Program-made: the position numbers and the translations under genes
The notes under the pieces: generated by a model
Seen by the model: the letters and a program-made list of their open reading frames with translations, nothing else
Told to the model about the DNA's origin: nothing
Databases searched by the model: none
Part shown: positions 55,123 to 64,000 of the stretch, one piece after another
Numbering within the stretch: the stretch's first letter is position 1
Layout of the letters: every line of letters starts with the position of its first letter
Origin: Eubacterium sulci ATCC 35585
GTDB lineage: Bacteria > Bacillota > Clostridia > Peptostreptococcales > Anaerovoracaceae
Direction of reading: 5' to 3'
DNA: 64,000 bases
Assembly: GCA_001189495.1 (NCBI GenBank)
Contig: CP012068.1
Location: 868,001-932,000 of the forward strand

Positions 55123-56778
55123 ATGGGTAGGAAAATGGAAATTCAAGTTGATATTCTAAATGAATATAAAAGATGGATTGACTGCGCAAGCGATGAAGAG
55201 ATAAAGCAAGAACTCGCTTTGATGAAGGATAATTTCGAAGAAATTAATGAAAGCTTTTACAAGGAACTTGATTTTGGAACATCTGGAATGCGTGGCATTT
55301 TAGGTGCTGGAACAAATCGTTTAAACACCTATGTTTTGCGTAGAAGCAATCTTGCTTTAGCTAGCCATATCAATAAAAATTGTGCTAGTAAGTCAGTTGT
55401 CATTTCCTATGATAGCCGAAAAAATTCATCTAGATTTGCACGTGAGACAGCTGATTTGATGTCAGCAATGGGAATAAAGGCATACTTATTTAGTGAATTA
55501 ACGCCCGTTCCTGTACTTGTATATGCGATTACTAAGCTTTCATGTGACTATGGAATTATGATTACGGCGAGTCATAATCCAGCAGTTTACAATGGTTATA
55601 AGGTTTACGGAAAGCATGGATATCAGATAATTGGAAGCGAGCTTGACTCTATTCTAAAGGAGCAGGAGCGCTTTGATTACTTTGATGAAGTAGATGTAGA
55701 TGATTCAAACATAACCATGCTTGATGATGAGATTAAAAACGATTTTTTATCAAAGGTTAATTCACTTGAACCTAAAGGAATAAGCAAGGATGCTAAATCG
55801 AATCTTCATATAGTCTATACTCCGTTAAATGGAGCAGGACTTAAATATGTAAGCAAGGTACTTTCTGATAGTGGTTTTGATAATATAAGCATTGTTAAAT
55901 CGCAGGAAAAACCGGATTCTAACTTTCCTACTTGCAAATCTCCAAATCCTGAGAAGATGAGCGCATATACAGAGGCTTTTGAGACTTTAGATGAGTGCAA
56001 GGCGGACATAATTATTGCAACAGATCCTGATTGCGATAGAATTGGATGCGCGCTTGTAAGCGATGGAATGAAGGTTAATCTAACTGGTAATCAAATAGGA
56101 ATTTTACTCTTTGATTTCCTCTGCAGATTCAAGGAAAAACATGCAGATTCAATTTGTATAAGAAGCATAGTATCTTCACCTTTAATAGATAAAATTGCTG
56201 ACGAAAATGGTATAGAGGTTGTGCATACTCTAACTGGATTCAAATATATCGGTGAGATTATTGCAGGACTAAGAGAAGATGGTGTAGAGAGCAAGTATTT
56301 CTTCGGTTACGAGGAGAGTAACGGATTTCTTGTATCGCCATTTATATGTGATAAGGATGGAGTAAGTACAGCTTTACTTATCGCTTGCATGGCTGCTCAG
56401 TACAAGGCTGAGGGCATTGATCTATTTGAAAGGCTAAATCAGATAAATACTGTCTATGGAAGGCTAATAGAGCGTATAGAAAACTTTGTTTTTGAGGGCA
56501 TAGAAGGTGAAAAGCAGATTGCAAGAATAATGGACTATTTTAGAACAAATGAGCTTTCTGAGATAGCTAGTTTTGAGGAGCGTATAGATTTCTTGAAGGA
56601 TGAGACTGGAATGCCTAAGGCTGATGTTTTGCTTATGAGAACTGAATCTAAGAGCACTTTCATTGTTAGACCTTCTGGCACAGAACCTAAGATTAAGCTG
56701 TATATGTATCTAGAGCCTAAGGATCTAAAAATAGCTAAGAAATTTGAAAGGCTCATAAATAGTTTTACAGTGTACTAA
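55123..56778 (+). CDS. Phosphoglucomutase/phosphomannomutase
   Basis: The alpha-D-phosphohexomutase interconverts hexose 1- and 6-phosphates for cell-wall and storage sugars. The 551 residues have the four domains of the PGM2-like Firmicutes group (B. subtilis PgcA-like). The phosphoserine loop is TASHNPAVYNGYKVY, the Mg loop DPDCDRIG, the sugar loop GYEESNGFLVSPFICDKDG, and the phosphate loop RPSGTEPKIKLYMY. The start is uncertain: ATG 55123 directly follows a hairpin, and an in-frame ATG at 55135 has GGTAGGA only a few bases upstream. Phosphoglucosamine mutase (GlmM) is excluded by the longer layout. Confidence 0.92.
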   Translation: MGRKMEIQVDILNEYKRWIDCASDEEIKQELALMKDNFEEINESFYKELDFGTSGMRGILGAGTNRLNTYVLRRSNLALASHINKNCASKSVVISYDSRKNSSRFARETADLMSAMGIKAYLFSELTPVPVLVYAITKLSCDYGIMITASHNPAVYNGYKVYGKHGYQIIGSELDSILKEQERFDYFDEVDVDDSNITMLDDEIKNDFLSKVNSLEPKGISKDAKSNLHIVYTPLNGAGLKYVSKVLSDSGFDNISIVKSQEKPDSNFPTCKSPNPEKMSAYTEAFETLDECKADIIIATDPDCDRIGCALVSDGMKVNLTGNQIGILLFDFLCRFKEKHADSICIRSIVSSPLIDKIADENGIEVVHTLTGFKYIGEIIAGLREDGVESKYFFGYEESNGFLVSPFICDKDGVSTALLIACMAAQYKAEGIDLFERLNQINTVYGRLIERIENFVFEGIEGEKQIARIMDYFRTNELSEIASFEERIDFLKDETGMPKADVLLMRTESKSTFIVRPSGTEPKIKLYMYLEPKDLKIAKKFERLINSFTVY

Positions 56779-56790
56779 GATGTAAAAAAG

Positions 56791-56799
56791 TGATATACT
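56791..56799 (+). promoter_or_regulatory. alaS extended -10 promoter
   Basis: TGA plus TATACT (56794-56799) lies 31 bp before the alaS start. No convincing -35 box is seen. Confidence 0.5.
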
Positions 56800-56830
56800 T
56801 TAAGGATAGATTTGATAGGAGGAATGAACC

Positions 56831-59452
56831 TTGCAGAAAAAAGGACTCAACGAGATAAGAAAATCTTTTAGGGATTTTTATGTTAGTAAGGGACACTATG
56901 CAGCAAAGAGCGCTTCATTAGTTCCCCAAAACGATAAATCATTGCTTATTATAAACTCAGGTATGGCACCTCTGAAGAGATACTTTGCAGGACTTGATAC
57001 ACCACCGGCTAAGAGAATGACTACATGTCAGAAGTGTATTAGAACAGGTGATATTGAAAATGTTGGTATCACATCAAGACATGGTACATTTTTTGAGATG
57101 CTAGGTAACTTCTCCTTTGGTGACTATTTCAAGGAGCAGTCTCTAACATGGGGATGGGAATTCATAACAAAAGTTCTGGAACTCCCAACTGATAAAATCT
57201 GGGCAACTGTATATGAAGATGATACAGAAGCTGAGAAAATCTGGGAAAAGCTTGGAATGCCTGCTGAGAGAATAGTAAGACTAGGCAAGGAAGATAACTT
57301 CTGGGAAATCGGTCTTGGTCCATGCGGTCCATGTTCAGAAATCTATTTTGATAGAGGTGAAGAATATGGATGCGATAGAGAAGATTGTAAGCCGGGTTGT
57401 GAATGCGATAGATATGTTGAGTTTTGGAACCATGTGTTCACACAGTTCTCTAAGGAAGAGGATGGTAGCTACAGCAATCTTGAGCATCCAAACATCGATA
57501 CAGGAATGGGTCTTGAGAGAATTGCATGTATTATGCAGGGTGTTACATCCATATTTGATATAGATACTATTCAGTATATCCTTCAGGGAGTTCTTGAGCT
57601 TTCAGGAATCAAATACGAGGAAGCTGGTACTGAGAAAACAGACATATCAGTTAGAATTATTACTGATCACCTCCGCTCGATGGTATTTATGATTGCTGAT
57701 GGTATCATTCCATCCAATGAAGGACGCGGTTACGTTCTAAGAAGAATCATAAGAAGAGCTGCAAGACACGGTAATCTAATCGGTATTAACGGTAGATTCC
57801 TTTCGGATATGGCTGACAGAGTTATCGCTGTATCGGGTGAAGCTTATCCTGAACTAGTTGAGAAGCAGCAGTTCATTAAGAAGATTATAGCTGTTGAAGA
57901 AGAGAAGTTCGCTTCTACAATTCAGCAGGGTATAGATATTATTCAAGGCTATGTCGATGAGATGAAGCAGGAGGGTAAGACTGTACTTGACGGAGAGAAG
58001 ATGTTTAAGCTCTATGACACGTACGGATTTCCACCAGAACTTACAGAAGAAATACTCTTAGAGAATGATTTCACAGCTGACAAAGATGGCTTCAAGGCTA
58101 ATATGGAAAAGCAGAAGGAACAGGCAAGAGCTGGCCGTAAGTCTGAAGATGAAGAAGGCTGGAAGGAAGCTGTTACAGCAGTAGATGTTCCTGAGACAAA
58201 GTTTGTTGGATATCATACTTTGACTAGTGAATCTAAGGTTTTAGCTATACTTAAGTCAGGTGATATGGCTGATTTTGCTGATCAGGGTGAAACCGTTAGA
58301 ATTTACCTCGACCAGACACCATTCTACGCTGAAGGCGGTGGACAGATTTACGATACTGGTGTGATTGAAGCAGATGGTTTTAAGGCTAGTGTTAAATCTG
58401 TTAGTAAGCAGAACGGAGCATTTTGCCATGAGGTGGAGATTCTTAATGGTAAGATCTCAGTAGGCGATAACGTATCATGCTTTGTTGATAGAGTGAGAAG
58501 GAACATGGTTGCAAGAAACCATACGGCAACTCACTTGCTACATAAGGCACTTCGTATGGTTGTCGGAGAGCACATTCAGCAGGCAGGTTCATTTGTAAAT
58601 GAGAACAGTCTAAGATTTGACTTCACCCACTTTGAGGGCCTAACAAAGGAACAGCTCAAGGAAGTCGAGGCAATAGTAAACGAAGAAATCAATAGATTTG
58701 AAGATGTTGAAACACTAGAGACTGATATAGAGACAGCTAAGAGCAAGGGCGCTATGGCACTCTTTGGTGAAAAGTATGGTGATACAGTTCGCATGGTAAG
58801 CTGTGGTAATTTCAGCGTTGAGCTTTGTGGAGGCACACACGTACATAACACTGGAGAAATCGGATGCCTTAAGCTTCTATCTGAGTCAGGTGTTGCATCA
58901 GGCGTTAGAAGAATAGAGGCTGTAAGTGCCTATGCAGTGTATGATATTGCAAATAAGCAGGCTGAGGTTATAGAGGACTGCTCGGCTGAACTAAAGTGCA
59001 ATAAGGATCAGCTAAAGAACAAGATAGTTTCATTATCTGAGGAGCTAAAGAATCTAAGGCATGAGCTTGCCGAGTTTAAAAAGGCACAGCTCGGAAATGC
59101 AGCAACATCACTTCTTGCAGAAGCAAAGGATGTAAATGGAATCAAAGTGATCACAAAAAAATTCGATTCTATGGATGCAGGAGAGCTTAGAACTCTAGCA
59201 GATGACATAAAGAAGGAATCAAATAATGTGGCTATGATATTTGCTGCAGTAGATGGCGAAAAGGCAGCGCTTTTAGTTTCACTTAGCGATGACCTTGTAG
59301 AGGCTGGATTCCATGCTGGTAAGATAGTTAAGGAAGTGGCAGCTGCTTGTGGCGGTGGTGGCGGCGGTAAAGCTAATATGGCTCAGGCTGGAGCAAAGGA
59401 TATATCAAAGCTTGACGAAGCTTTCGTGCTTGCAGAAAATTTATTCAAGTAG
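56831..59452 (+). CDS. alaS: Alanyl-tRNA synthetase
   Basis: AlaRS charges tRNA-Ala and edits mischarged Ser/Gly. The 873 residues have the class II catalytic core (RKSFRDFYVSKGHYAAKSASLVPQNDKSLLIINSGMAPLKRYF, motif 3 GMGLERIACI), the editing domain with zinc ligands HTATHLLH and CGGTH, and the C-terminal oligomerisation domain ending in a glycine-rich CGGGGGGKANMAQAG (DHHA1). TTG is the start codon, with AGGAGG eight bases upstream; the nearby ATG at 56824 is out of frame. It heads the conserved alaS-ireB-ruvX order. Confidence 0.98.
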   Translation: MQKKGLNEIRKSFRDFYVSKGHYAAKSASLVPQNDKSLLIINSGMAPLKRYFAGLDTPPAKRMTTCQKCIRTGDIENVGITSRHGTFFEMLGNFSFGDYFKEQSLTWGWEFITKVLELPTDKIWATVYEDDTEAEKIWEKLGMPAERIVRLGKEDNFWEIGLGPCGPCSEIYFDRGEEYGCDREDCKPGCECDRYVEFWNHVFTQFSKEEDGSYSNLEHPNIDTGMGLERIACIMQGVTSIFDIDTIQYILQGVLELSGIKYEEAGTEKTDISVRIITDHLRSMVFMIADGIIPSNEGRGYVLRRIIRRAARHGNLIGINGRFLSDMADRVIAVSGEAYPELVEKQQFIKKIIAVEEEKFASTIQQGIDIIQGYVDEMKQEGKTVLDGEKMFKLYDTYGFPPELTEEILLENDFTADKDGFKANMEKQKEQARAGRKSEDEEGWKEAVTAVDVPETKFVGYHTLTSESKVLAILKSGDMADFADQGETVRIYLDQTPFYAEGGGQIYDTGVIEADGFKASVKSVSKQNGAFCHEVEILNGKISVGDNVSCFVDRVRRNMVARNHTATHLLHKALRMVVGEHIQQAGSFVNENSLRFDFTHFEGLTKEQLKEVEAIVNEEINRFEDVETLETDIETAKSKGAMALFGEKYGDTVRMVSCGNFSVELCGGTHVHNTGEIGCLKLLSESGVASGVRRIEAVSAYAVYDIANKQAEVIEDCSAELKCNKDQLKNKIVSLSEELKNLRHELAEFKKAQLGNAATSLLAEAKDVNGIKVITKKFDSMDAGELRTLADDIKKESNNVAMIFAAVDGEKAALLVSLSDDLVEAGFHAGKIVKEVAAACGGGGGGKANMAQAGAKDISKLDEAFVLAENLFK

Positions 59453-59458
59453 TATAAT
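59430..59458 (+). promoter_or_regulatory. ireB promoter
   Basis: TTGCAG (59430-59435), a 17-bp spacer and a perfect TATAAT (59453-59458) overlap the alaS stop. Confidence 0.55.
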
Positions 59459-59493
59459 AAATATAACGATATTGGAGTATAGGAGGGCACACG

Positions 59494-59739
59494 ATGGAAA
59501 GAAAGACTATAATGTTTGATACAAATAAGGCACAGGAAAAAACTACCAAGGAAGTTTTGAAAGATGTCTATGAAGCATTAGAAGAAAGAGGATATAATGG
59601 AATCGACCAGATGGTTGGTTACATTCTTTCGGGTGATCCTTCATATATAACAAGCTACAACAATGCTCGTATGATGATAAGCCGTATCGATAGAGACGAT
59701 TTGGTTGAAGAAATCCTAAAAGAGTATCTAAACAAATAA
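59494..59739 (+). CDS. ireB: IreB-family regulatory phosphoprotein
   Basis: IreB (DUF965/UPF0297) is a small cytosolic substrate of the Ser/Thr kinase IreK/PrkC and restrains cell-wall stress tolerance in Enterococcus. The 81-residue product has the almost invariant TKEVLKDVYEALEERGYNGIDQMVGYILSGDPSYITSYNNARMMI; the N-terminal Thr pair (KTTKEV) corresponds to the phosphorylated site. AGGAGG precedes the ATG. Its position between alaS and ruvX is conserved across Firmicutes. The kinase gene is not in this window. Confidence 0.96.
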   Translation: MERKTIMFDTNKAQEKTTKEVLKDVYEALEERGYNGIDQMVGYILSGDPSYITSYNNARMMISRIDRDDLVEEILKEYLNK

Positions 59740-59747
59740 TAATGTTT

Positions 59748-59776
59748 CGGCGGGTTTTGTCCCGCCGTATTTTTTT
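59748..59776 (+). terminator. ireB terminator
   Basis: CGGCGGG and CCCGCCG pair around TTTTGT, followed by a run of T after GTA. Confidence 0.85.
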
Positions 59777-59799
59777 GACATAAGAGTTAGGAGAAAAGA

Positions 59800-60240
59800 A
59801 TGAGAAGAAAAATTGCGCTCGATGTAGGTGATAAGACAATTGGAGTAGCTTTAAGCGACGAGCTAGGAATCACAGGCCAGGGACTTATGACAATAGAAAG
59901 AATAGGAATAAAGAAAGATACAGGAAAAGTTGTTGAACTAATAAAGGAATATGACTGTGACACTGTAGTAATTGGACTTCCTCTGAATTTAAATGGAACT
60001 GATAGCATCCAGACCGAGAAAGTTAGAGAGTTTCGAACAAAGTTAGAGAATAAGATGAGAAGCAGCGCTCTTGCAGATGTTGAAATCGTATGGCAGGATG
60101 AGAGATTTACAACAAAACTTGCAGAGAATGTTTTGATAGCAGGAAATGTAAGAAGAGAAGATAGAAAGAAATATGTGGATAAACAAGCTGCCGTTATCAT
60201 CATGCAGAGCTATCTAGATAGTAAAGGAAGCATGCTCTAG
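59800..60240 (+). CDS. ruvX: Putative Holliday junction resolvase RuvX (YqgF)
   Basis: This RNase H-fold nuclease acts on pre-16S rRNA and/or Holliday junctions. It has 146 residues. The first acidic motif is RKIALDVGDKTIGVALSDELG, the second VVIGLPLNLNGTDS, and the third WQDERFTTKLAENVL with DKQAAVIIMQSYLD. TTAGGAG lies seven bases before the ATG. It completes alaS-ireB-ruvX, and a 200-bp AT-rich spacer follows before the purine operon. Confidence 0.95.
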   Translation: MRRKIALDVGDKTIGVALSDELGITGQGLMTIERIGIKKDTGKVVELIKEYDCDTVVIGLPLNLNGTDSIQTEKVREFRTKLENKMRSSALADVEIVWQDERFTTKLAENVLIAGNVRREDRKKYVDKQAAVIIMQSYLDSKGSML

Positions 60241-60441
60241 CTTTGATAATCATATCAAAAACGAATACAATATAGTTTTATTGATATTAATGTTCGTGTA
60301 TTTAGGGTTTTAAGGCCTAAAACTTCAAAAAAACTAAGAAAAAACTTCATATTATCTGAACGAATCTTGAAGCCTCTTTTTTAATGTGCTAAATTTTTAT
60401 TATAAAGATGAATTTGATATTTTATGCATGAGGTGGTTTAA
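60241..60441 (+). promoter_or_regulatory. purE leader with repeats and possible PurBox-like sites
   Basis: The spacer before the purine operon holds TTTGATA/TATCAAA (60242-60259), AAAACGAAT followed about 30 bases later by ATGTTCGTGT (an inverted CGAAY/RTTCG pair, PurBox-like), GTTTTA/TAAAAC around AGGCC (60307-60323), and a weak TTGAAG-17-TAAATT promoter (60367-60395). I see no guanine/adenine riboswitch core. The RBS is GAGGTGG before ATG 60442. Confidence 0.4.
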
Positions 60442-60939
60442 ATGAAAAAAGTAGCAGTAATCATGGGCTCTGACAGCGATTTGCCAGTAGTCGAATCAGC
60501 AATTTCAACACTTAACGAGTTCAATGTACCTTTTGAGGTTCACGTTTGGTCAGCACACAGAACACCTGAGGTAGTTCACGATTTTACAAAGAATGCAATC
60601 GATAACAATTTTGGAGTAGTTATCGCTGCTGCAGGAAAGGCAGCTCATCTAGCAGGAGCTATTGCCGCAAATACTACGCTTCCTGTAATCGGAATTCCTG
60701 TAAAATCAGGTACTTTAGACGGAATAGATGCTCTATTTTCTACAGTACAGATGCCTAGTGGAATACCGGTTGCAACAGTTGCAATTGATGGTTCAAAGAA
60801 CGCCGCTTTGCTAGCAATAGAAATCCTTGCCCTTAGCGATGATAATCTAAGCAAAATGCTCATCCAAAAGAGAGAAGAGGATAAGGAAAAGGTACTTAAG
60901 AAAAATGCTGCAATAGAAGCCAAATTCGGAGGAAGATAA
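60442..60939 (+). CDS. purE: N5-carboxyaminoimidazole ribonucleotide mutase
   Basis: PurE moves the carboxyl group of N5-CAIR to C4, step 6b of purine synthesis. The 165-residue class I protein has [14 protein letters not shown], the [10 protein letters not shown] loop with the catalytic His, [26 protein letters not shown] and [18 protein letters not shown]. It opens the operon purE-purF-purM-purN, the next gene starting directly at its stop codon. PurK, which normally makes N5-CAIR, is not adjacent. Confidence 0.97.
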   Translation: MKKVAVIMGSDSDLPVVESAISTLNEFNVPFEVHVWSAHRTPEVVHDFTKNAIDNNFGVVIAAAGKAAHLAGAIAANTTLPVIGIPVKSGTLDGIDALFSTVQMPSGIPVATVAIDGSKNAALLAIEILALSDDNLSKMLIQKREEDKEKVLKKNAAIEAKFGGR

Positions 60940-62379
60940 ATGAGTGGATTAAGGGAAGAATGCGGGGTTTTCGGTGTATATTCGCCAGAAAAAAGTGACC
61001 TTGCAAAGACCACATATTACGGACTTTTTGCCCTTCAACACAGAGGACAGGAAAACTGCGGAATTGTAGTTAATGACGACGGTGTTCTTAAGACATATAA
61101 GGATACCGGTCTTGTAAACGATGTCTTTACTCAAAGTATCCTAGAGGACCTAGGCGAAGGAAACATGGCAGTTGGACATGTACGCTATGGTACTACAGGA
61201 GGAAATGAGAGACTTAACTCTCAGCCTATAGTTATAAATCATCACAAGGGCTGTATGGCTCTTGCTCACAACGGAAACCTTGTAAATTCTTTTGAGCTAC
61301 GTAAAGCTCTTGAGACACAGGGTTCTATTTTCCACACTACAACAGATACAGAAGTAATTGCATATCTAATAACCAAGGAGAGAATCGCTTGCGATTCCAT
61401 AGAAACTGCGATAGATAGAACTATGGATAAGCTAGAGGGAGCCTACTCCTTAATTGTCATGTCTGCGGGCAAGCTAATTGCTGTTCGTGACCCATTTGGA
61501 TTCAGACCTCTTTGTTACGGACAGAGAAGCGATGGTTCATATGTAGTTGCTTCAGAAACATGTGCGCTAAATACTGTAAACGCTGAGTATATCAGGGATA
61601 TAGAGCCAGGTGAAATCCTAGTATTTGATAAGGATGGAATAAGATCCATCAAAGATCACTGCAACAAAGAACCCCATAAAATATGCATTTTTGAATACAT
61701 ATACTTTGCAAGACCAGATTCAGTAATCGAAGGTGTTAGCGTTCACGAAGCTCGTAAGCGTGCAGGAGCATGTCTTGCGATGGAACATCCAGTTCAGGCA
61801 GATGTTGTAATAGGTGTTCCCGATTCAGGATTAGATGCTGCTATTGGATATGCACAGCAGTCTGGAATTCCATATGGAATAGGATTTATCAAAAACAAAT
61901 ATATAGGAAGAACCTTTATTGCTCCTGGTCAAAAGAACCGAGAGGATAAGGTTAGAATAAAGCTAAATGTAGTAAAGGATACAGTTGATGGCAAGAGAGT
62001 TGTTCTAGTTGATGACTCTATTGTTAGAGGAACTACAATAGCTAGAATCATAGGACTTCTTCGTGAAGCAGGAGCAAAGGAAATTCATGTTAGATCCTCT
62101 GCACCTCCATTCACAGATCCATGCTACTACGGAACAGATGTAAGTTCAAAGGAAAACCTGATAGCATGTCAGCACAGTTTAGATGAGATTGCATCAGTAG
62201 TTGGTGCTGATAGCGTTGGATATCTTGATGTTAATCACCTTAATATGCTGATAGGAAGTCAGAAAAATACTGGTTATTGCTATAGCTGTTTCACGGGAGA
62301 TTATCCAACAAAAACTCCAGATGGAGATGAAAAGTTTATATTTGAAAAGCATATAAGCGATAATGAAGAACATATTTAG
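60940..62379 (+). CDS. purF: Amidophosphoribosyltransferase
   Basis: PurF commits PRPP and glutamine to purine synthesis. The 479-residue protein begins [14 protein letters not shown]; removal of seven residues would expose the catalytic Cys8 of the Ntn glutaminase. [21 protein letters not shown] and the PRTase loop [17 protein letters not shown] are present. The Cys residues of the B. subtilis [4Fe-4S] subgroup are suggested by [13 protein letters not shown] and the C-terminal [10 protein letters not shown]. It starts right after purE with no gap. Confidence 0.97.
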   Translation: MSGLREECGVFGVYSPEKSDLAKTTYYGLFALQHRGQENCGIVVNDDGVLKTYKDTGLVNDVFTQSILEDLGEGNMAVGHVRYGTTGGNERLNSQPIVINHHKGCMALAHNGNLVNSFELRKALETQGSIFHTTTDTEVIAYLITKERIACDSIETAIDRTMDKLEGAYSLIVMSAGKLIAVRDPFGFRPLCYGQRSDGSYVVASETCALNTVNAEYIRDIEPGEILVFDKDGIRSIKDHCNKEPHKICIFEYIYFARPDSVIEGVSVHEARKRAGACLAMEHPVQADVVIGVPDSGLDAAIGYAQQSGIPYGIGFIKNKYIGRTFIAPGQKNREDKVRIKLNVVKDTVDGKRVVLVDDSIVRGTTIARIIGLLREAGAKEIHVRSSAPPFTDPCYYGTDVSSKENLIACQHSLDEIASVVGADSVGYLDVNHLNMLIGSQKNTGYCYSCFTGDYPTKTPDGDEKFIFEKHISDNEEHI

Positions 62380-62403
62380 GGTCAAACAATAGGAGTGTGT
62401 GAT

Positions 62404-63444
62404 ATGTCAAAGAGTTTCAGCAATAGCTATAAGGAAGCTGGCGTAGATATAACTGCAGGGTATCGTTCAGTTGAAATGATGAAGCAGCATATAGCTAAAA
62501 CAATGGTATTCGGTAATACATCTGATGTTGGTGGATTTGGCGGACTTATGGAGCTAGATACAGAAGGAATGGAAAAGCCTGTTTTGGTTAGCGGAACCGA
62601 TGGAGTTGGAACAAAGCTAAAGATGGCCTTTCTTCTAGATAAGCACGACACAGTTGGAATCGACTGCGTAGCTATGTGTGTAAACGATATTATATGCGTT
62701 GGTGCAAAGCCTCTTTGCTTTCTCGATTACATAGCTTGTGGAAAGAACAATCCTGAAAAGATAGCTATGATTGTTAAGGGTGTGGCTGATGGATGTGTTC
62801 AATCTGAGTCAGCTCTTGTTGGAGGAGAGACAGCTGAAATGCCAGGTTTTTATCCAGAAGATGAGTATGACCTTGCTGGATTTGCAGTAGGCATTGTAGA
62901 TAAGAAAAATGTACTAGATAAGAACAATGTTAAAGAAGGGGATGTAATAATTGCACTTCCTTCATCCGGAGTTCATTCAAATGGTTTTTCTCTTGTGAGA
63001 AAGGTTTTTGATGTAGAAAGTGCAGATATATCAAAGCCTGCTTCCGAGCTTGGAGGAAAGTCAATAGGCGAGGTACTTTTGACACCAACAAAAATCTATG
63101 TTAAGCCAGTTCTCGCACTTCTCAAGGAAGTTAAGGTTAAGTCAATAGCACACATAACAGGTGGTGGGTTTTATGAAAATATTCCAAGAAGCCTTCCAGA
63201 GGGACTTGGTGCAGTAATAAAGAGAGAAGACATCAAAGTGCTTCCTATCTTTGATTTAATCGCAAAGGAAGGAAATATTCCTGAGCGCGATATGTTCAAT
63301 ACTTTCAATATGGGTGTTGGCATGACAATCATAGTATCAAAAGACGATATTGATAAAACCATCAAAGTCCTAAAAGAAAACGGTGAAGATGCCTATGTTC
63401 TTGGAACTATATCAAAATCGGATGAAGGTGTAGAGATATGCTAG
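62404..63444 (+). CDS. purM: Phosphoribosylformylglycinamidine cyclo-ligase (AIR synthetase)
   Basis: PurM closes the imidazole ring to give AIR. The 346 residues carry the ATP-dependent PurM fold: YKEAGVDITAGYRSVEMMK, LVSGTDGVGTKLKMA, DCVAMCVNDIICVGAKPLCFLDY, GGETAEMPGFY and AHITGGGFYENIPR. ATG 62404 has AGGAG eight bases upstream; a GTG three codons earlier is less likely. It overlaps purN by seven bases. Confidence 0.97.
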   Translation: MSKSFSNSYKEAGVDITAGYRSVEMMKQHIAKTMVFGNTSDVGGFGGLMELDTEGMEKPVLVSGTDGVGTKLKMAFLLDKHDTVGIDCVAMCVNDIICVGAKPLCFLDYIACGKNNPEKIAMIVKGVADGCVQSESALVGGETAEMPGFYPEDEYDLAGFAVGIVDKKNVLDKNNVKEGDVIIALPSSGVHSNGFSLVRKVFDVESADISKPASELGGKSIGEVLLTPTKIYVKPVLALLKEVKVKSIAHITGGGFYENIPRSLPEGLGAVIKREDIKVLPIFDLIAKEGNIPERDMFNTFNMGVGMTIIVSKDDIDKTIKVLKENGEDAYVLGTISKSDEGVEIC

Positions 63445-64000
63445 CCGAAAAATGCAAGGTGGCAGTCTTTGTATCCGGAGGAGGAACCAATCTTCAGGCA
63501 ATACTTGATAGTCGCGGTGAAATCATTAAGAACGCAGAGATATGTCTAGTTGCATCTAATAACAAGGATGCATATGCACTTGAGAGGGCAAAAAAGCATG
63601 ATATAGAGACTTTTATCATAGAAGATGAGCAAAGACTTGTTGAAAAGCTAAAAAGCCTAGAAATTGATTTTATTGTTTTGGCAGGATATCTAAGGATTTT
63701 GAGTGAAGACTTTTGTAAGCTATATAGCAATAGAATGATAAATGTTCATCCTTCTTTGATTCCATCATTTTGTGGCAAGGGCTTCTATGGGCTTAAGGTT
63801 CACGAAAAAGCTCTTGAATACGGAGTTAAAGTCAGTGGGGCTACTGTTCATTTTGTTAATGAAATCCCAGATGGTGGAAAGATTATAGATCAAAAAGCTG
63901 TAAGAGTTCACGAAGGCGATACGGCTGAAGATTTACAAAAGAGAGTTATGGCAGAGGCGGAACATATAATACTACCTCAGGCAGTTGAGAATGTTGCGCT
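63438..64000 (+). CDS. purN: Phosphoribosylglycinamide formyltransferase (3' end beyond window)
   Basis: PurN formylates GAR with 10-formyl-THF. Start ATG overlaps the purM stop (ATGCTAG). 187 codons are visible: VAVFVSGGGTNLQAILD binds the phosphate, VLAGYLRILSEDF and the catalytic Asn-His-Asp (NVHPSLIPSFCGKGFYGLKVHEKAL; HFVNEIPDGGKII) follow. The usual length is about 190-210, so only the last few codons are missing. purH and purD may follow outside. Confidence 0.96.
   Translation, partial: MLAEKCKVAVFVSGGGTNLQAILDSRGEIIKNAEICLVASNNKDAYALERAKKHDIETFIIEDEQRLVEKLKSLEIDFIVLAGYLRILSEDFCKLYSNRMINVHPSLIPSFCGKGFYGLKVHEKALEYGVKVSGATVHFVNEIPDGGKIIDQKAVRVHEGDTAEDLQKRVMAEAEHIILPQAVENVA

Noticed and set aside
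60241-60441. Guanine/adenine riboswitch before purE
   Set aside because: The conserved loop-loop and three-way junction core was not found.

Overview
The window is 64 kb of gene-dense, low-GC chromosomal DNA from an anaerobic Gram-positive bacterium of the Firmicutes, most likely class Clostridia. The evidence is conserved Firmicutes gene orders (dnaG-rpoD-trmK-nif3, alaS-ireB-ruvX, pgsA-cinA-recA, rplU-rpmA-obg), strong AGGAGG-type ribosome binding sites, frequent TTG starts, a membrane pyrophosphatase, a giant 2-hydroxyacyl-CoA dehydratase activase and a Firmicutes-type LexA box before recA. The genus cannot be named safely. It is an almost entirely housekeeping region: no phage, CRISPR array, restriction system or tRNA gene was seen. 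The only intact mobile element is one IS3-family insertion sequence.

Layout. 1-2154: 3' part of clpB, followed by an IS3/IS150-like element (2186-3654) that has split the clpB terminator. 3894-8442: a membrane-anchored XRE regulator, a GntR regulator with an apparently leaderless promoter, nth, a GNAT acetyltransferase, a SEC-C protein and an ACT-less homoserine dehydrogenase. 8588-16862: dipeptidase, trmL, rpoN, the triose-phosphate glycolytic cluster gap-pgk-tpiA, secG and hppA. 17013-24058: crotonase, thiamine pyrophosphokinase, two tandem DUF975 membrane proteins, RluA-type pseudouridine synthase, NAD kinase and PepF. 24127-34705: murI, an unknown acidic protein coupled to a YkvI-like transporter, an MBL hydrolase, M16 peptidase, dut, dgt, and the macromolecular-synthesis cluster dnaG-rpoD-trmK-nif3.

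34762-37138 is the most unusual part. A ridA-terminator-rnpB promoter segment is present twice. The first copy ends in an 84-nt stump of RNase P RNA fused upstream of an Sfp-type phosphopantetheinyl transferase gene. The second copy runs into the intact rnpB. The 5' parts of the two ridA genes differ at about 11% of bases, while the 3' parts and flanks are identical, a sign of gene conversion or recent rearrangement. A nested inverted-repeat element with its own promoter lies before ridA2.

37159-64000: a MATE exporter, the 1407-residue activase, yebC, a structured ncRNA (6S RNA candidate), pgsA-cinA-recA, rplU-rpmA-obg, an HD-radical SAM fusion with its DUF2344 partner, a ComEA-like protein, DUF896, nifS-nifU, a phosphohexomutase, alaS-ireB-ruvX, and the start of the purine operon purE-purF-purM-purN, which runs off the end. 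Two ribosomal details stand out: L27 lacks the usual Firmicutes N-terminal extension and the Prp protease gene that removes it is absent from its usual place, and L21 carries a C-terminal HeH/SAP-like extension.

No clearly new multi-gene defence or biosynthetic system was found. The best candidates for undescribed biology are the ridA/rnpB duplication with its hybrid transcript, the inverted-repeat element at 36109-36229, the IS terminator exchange, and the ncRNA before pgsA.
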